Source: Xanthobacteraceae bacterium
Lineage (GTDB): Bacteria > Pseudomonadota > Alphaproteobacteria > Rhizobiales > Xanthobacteraceae
Length of the DNA stretch: 8,705 bases
Assembly (NCBI GenBank): GCA_030037185.1
Contig: JASHRR010001039.1
Coordinates: 1 to 8,705 of the forward strand
Direction of reading: 5' to 3'
The translations under genes were made by a program, and so were the position numbers. The notes under the pieces are model-generated. The model was not told the DNA's origin. It did no database searches and saw nothing but the letters and a program-made list of their open reading frames with translations. Each line of letters opens with the position of its first letter. Within the stretch, counting starts at the first letter, position 1. Shown here piece after piece: positions 6,884 to 8,705 of the stretch.

Positions 6884-7867
6884 CTACGGTGTAAGCGGCT
6901 TGAGGCTCTCACGAACGCCATCCAGCTGCGGGGGCGTGGGCGCACGGCCATAGACGGTGGCGTTAAAGATCGCCGCCAATCCGACGGCTCCCCCACCGCG
7001 TGCGCTCAGCACGGCAAGGCCAAGGAGGCGGTTGATCGATGGCGGTTCGTCCAGCCAGCCAAATGGAACGTCGGGAGCCACAATGGCGCGGTGCTCGCGT
7101 ACGGCCCGAAGCGCTTGCCATTGCGACGACTCGGCTACGGCCTTGCGCATAGCTGCGCTTTGAAAAATGAGAATATCGGGATCGAGCGCTGCGATCGCCG
7201 CGATACTGGTGCGGCTCGGCGTGCCGCTGGCCTGCGGAGTCAGCACCTGCCAACCAAGCAGCGCAAATACCTCCCCGGCGCCTGAGCCGGGGCTCCCCAC
7301 CAGGCCATCCGGTCCGCGGCCATAGTAGACACGTGGCGCTACGCCCCGCGGCGCGGGAACTGCGGCAAGAATCGCTTCGGCTTGCCGCGCCAATAGTTCG
7401 CCACGATCCTCACGGTGCAGTGCGATGCCAAGCGCCCGGAGCACTTGCGGCGTTTTCGGCAATGCGCCGTCGAGAAGCACCGCGGGAATGCCGGTCTTCG
7501 TTTGCACAGCTTCAATCAGCTGAGCGTAGCGCGCGCTGATCGCACCGTAGTCGAGAATGAGATCGGGATGGAGAGCAACCACCTGATCGGTCACATCTTG
7601 CCGACCTGTCAACATCGGTACAGTCGGAAGGTCTACCGTCGCATCCGGAAGCCACATTCGTGTTGCAGGTGACGGGGCATGCGGCCAGCCGAGCATGAGA
7701 TCTGGCGCCAGAGCCGCCAACAGCACTGCGGCAGGAGGACCGGCCGGCAGTACGCGGATAGGTTGATCCGGTATCCGAATCGAGCGCCCCGTCGCGTCTT
7801 GCAACTCGCCGCCAACGACTGAAAGCGGGTGAACGAGCAACAGCAGGAGTACAAGAAGTCCGCGCAT
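6884..7867 (-). CDS. Periplasmic binding protein of the FepB/BtuF type
   Basis: About 327 residues with an N-terminal signal peptide (MRGLLVLLLLLVHPLSVVGG, cut near VVGG) and the fold pattern of class III (helical-backbone) binding proteins, Pfam family Peripla_BP_2: LQDATGRSIRIPDQPIRV, then LLAALAPDLMLGWP, VVALHPDLILDYG, GIPAVLLDG, and IAALDPDILIFQ with FGWLDEPPSINRLLGL near the C-terminus. Family members bind iron-siderophores, haem or cobalamin; Haemophilus MolA, a member, binds molybdate and tungstate. Standing directly before modA and modBC, a molybdenum- or tungsten-related ligand is plausible but inferred. No BtuC-like permease or ATPase is in the window. Start: ATG at 7867 chosen because GAGG lies six bases upstream; ATGs at 7879 and 7900 or a GTG at 7927 are in frame and possible. 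The stop is 85 bases before modA. Confidence 0.82.
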   Translation of the reverse strand: MRGLLVLLLLLVHPLSVVGGELQDATGRSIRIPDQPIRVLPAGPPAAVLLAALAPDLMLGWPHAPSPATRMWLPDATVDLPTVPMLTGRQDVTDQVVALHPDLILDYGAISARYAQLIEAVQTKTGIPAVLLDGALPKTPQVLRALGIALHREDRGELLARQAEAILAAVPAPRGVAPRVYYGRGPDGLVGSPGSGAGEVFALLGWQVLTPQASGTPSRTSIAAIAALDPDILIFQSAAMRKAVAESSQWQALRAVREHRAIVAPDVPFGWLDEPPSINRLLGLAVLSARGGGAVGLAAIFNATVYGRAPTPPQLDGVRESLKPLTP

Positions 7868-7910
7868 AGGAAGCCTCATTCGGGAACGCTCTTTCGGCAT
7901 GTACCACCAA

Positions 7911-8039
7911 TCATAACTGCCAATCACGCCAACGGCGCATGAACGACTTTGGAACCAAACGCACTTCGTCGGCGACCACAGAGCACGTGCCGTTATTTGC
8001 CATCCGGTACAACCCTGGCCCGTTAGCGAAGGCGCACAT
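7911..8039 (-). CDS. Possible 42-residue small protein of unknown function
   Basis: An ATG at 8039 opens a frame ending with TGA at 7911-7913, giving a compact basic protein that starts MCAFANGPGLYRMANNG, continues CSVVADEVRLVPKS and ends FMRRWRDWQL. The frame is open from 8063, so a GTG at 8054 could add a few residues. It reads like a small beta-rich domain with a conserved-looking tail (VRLVPKSFMRRW), has two cysteines and three tryptophans, and lies on the same strand between the DUF2478 gene and the binding protein gene, ending 43 bases before the start chosen for the latter. No strong ribosome-binding site is visible. I do not recognise it. It may be a real small gene or the tail of a broken one. 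Confidence 0.4.
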   Translation of the reverse strand: MCAFANGPGLYRMANNGTCSVVADEVRLVPKSFMRRWRDWQL

Positions 8040-8221
8040 GGCCCAATTGCAGATCACCGTAACTCACGACCGAAGACCGTCACATGTCAGCATTGATATT
8101 GGATAAGGCTCGATCCTCATGGCTTCCATCACCACCGAAGCGGTCGCTGATCTCGTTGGGCGAGCGCCCGATTCCAACCAGAGCGGCAACAGCCGATTCA
8201 CCTAAAGCCAGTCTGGAGCAA

Positions 8222-8705
8222 TTATTTCGCAAGCGCGCAGAGCGTAGCCTCGGTGTTTTGGCCGCTGAGCCCCATCGCGACTGACTCCCACCATCGATCA
8301 AGTGCCGCCCGCCGACATGGGAGACGAACGCTCATTCCGGCGGAGTACTTGATCCATCCCGCAAATCTATGTTCGGGCACGGCGATCAGCACGGGGATAT
8401 CGGCGTCAGCCGCCTGCTGAATCAATTCGATCAAACCTTTGCCCGTAGCTTCCAGTTTTCCGAAGCGATTGATCACAACAAGATCAGCTCCTTCTAGGAT
8501 CGCGGCCTCGATCATTTTCGCAATGCTTGCCAGTTTTCTGCAGTCGAGCCCGCATCCGGTTGCAGCTGGGTTCTCTCGTGGGCCACAGGAATGACTTCGC
8601 GCGTCGAAAGCACGACCGTGCGTACCGGGCGGTCGTCGGATTGACCCGTCCAGCTGAGCTGCACGAGGCCAGCAGTGCGGACGCCCGAGCGGCGAAGATC
8701 TTCGG
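8222..8705 (-). pseudogene. DUF2478 family protein, frameshifted and cut by the right edge
   Basis: DUF2478 proteins are small, apparently cytoplasmic NTPase-like (THEP1-like) proteins often encoded next to molybdate transport genes; their role is not established. Entering from the right edge, one frame reads LRRSGVRTAGLVQLSWTG and VRTVVLSTREVIPVAHER. Near 8555 a base appears to be missing, and the protein continues one frame over as CGLDCRKLASIAKMIEAAI, with the family hallmark EGADLVVINRFGKLEATGKG and then ADIPVLIAVPEHRFAGW and IKYSAGMSVRL, stopping with TAA at 8222-8224. The unshifted upstream frame would end at 8514. A shorter restart at the ATG at 8515 would lack the N-terminal half. About 160 codons are visible; the start is outside. 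Frameshift by mutation or by sequence error cannot be separated. It leads the minus-strand mod gene group. Confidence 0.78.

Noticed and set aside
6799..6996. Longer ModA start at 6996
   Set aside because: It would overlap the preceding gene by 113 bases and put about 66 polar residues before the signal peptide; the GAGGAG site favours 6798.
8040..8301. Open frames 8080-8301 (minus) and 8084-8284 (plus)
   Set aside because: Both overlap the end of the DUF2478 gene, lack a ribosome-binding site and show no family pattern; 8040-8221 otherwise shows nothing I can support.
1..8705. CRISPR array, tRNA or rRNA
   Set aside because: No regularly spaced direct repeats, no tRNA-like T-loop with matching acceptor stem, and no rRNA signature were seen on either strand.

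Overview
The window is high-GC DNA that reads like an alphaproteobacterium, probably of the rhizobial or purple non-sulfur kind. The reasons are the family match of the TrbB conjugation ATPase, the style of the molybdenum genes and the codon use; no rRNA or other direct taxonomic marker is present. It is best described as a molybdenum storage and uptake locus set beside decayed accessory DNA.

Left part (1-1838). A minus-strand trbB, the conjugative-transfer ATPase, runs off the left edge and carries a one-base frameshift near 103. Behind it lies about 240 bases with short repeats, then a broken and internally deleted remnant of a DHA2-type MFS efflux gene (1036-1393, minus). About 445 bases without a convincing gene follow, containing only an arginine-rich open frame with one likely membrane segment.

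Centre (1839-4030, plus strand). mosB and mosA, only 11 bases apart, encode the two subunits of the molybdenum/tungsten storage protein (MoSto), a cage that packs polyoxomolybdate clusters at the cost of ATP. Both are intact and match my recollection of the Azotobacter vinelandii subunits along their whole length. Next is a short ModE-like regulator that has the DNA-binding domain but not the molybdate-binding domains, preceded by a perfect 7+7 inverted repeat.

Right part (4085-8705, minus strand, convergent with the regulator). In transcription order: a DUF2478 gene (cut by the right edge, with a one-base frameshift near 8555), a possible 42-residue small protein, a helical-type (FepB/BtuF-like) periplasmic binding protein, a ModA/WtpA-like oxyanion binding protein, and a fused ModB-ModC protein whose GTG start overlaps the modA stop by four bases.

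How it works together (inference). The binding proteins capture molybdate or tungstate in the periplasm, the ModBC fusion imports it, MoSto stores it in the cytoplasm, and the ModE-like protein may set expression. A diazotroph needing molybdenum for nitrogenase would fit, but no nif gene is visible. All genes directly needed for uptake and storage are intact, while the trb, MFS and DUF2478 genes each show small indels; this is either selective decay or uncorrected sequence error.
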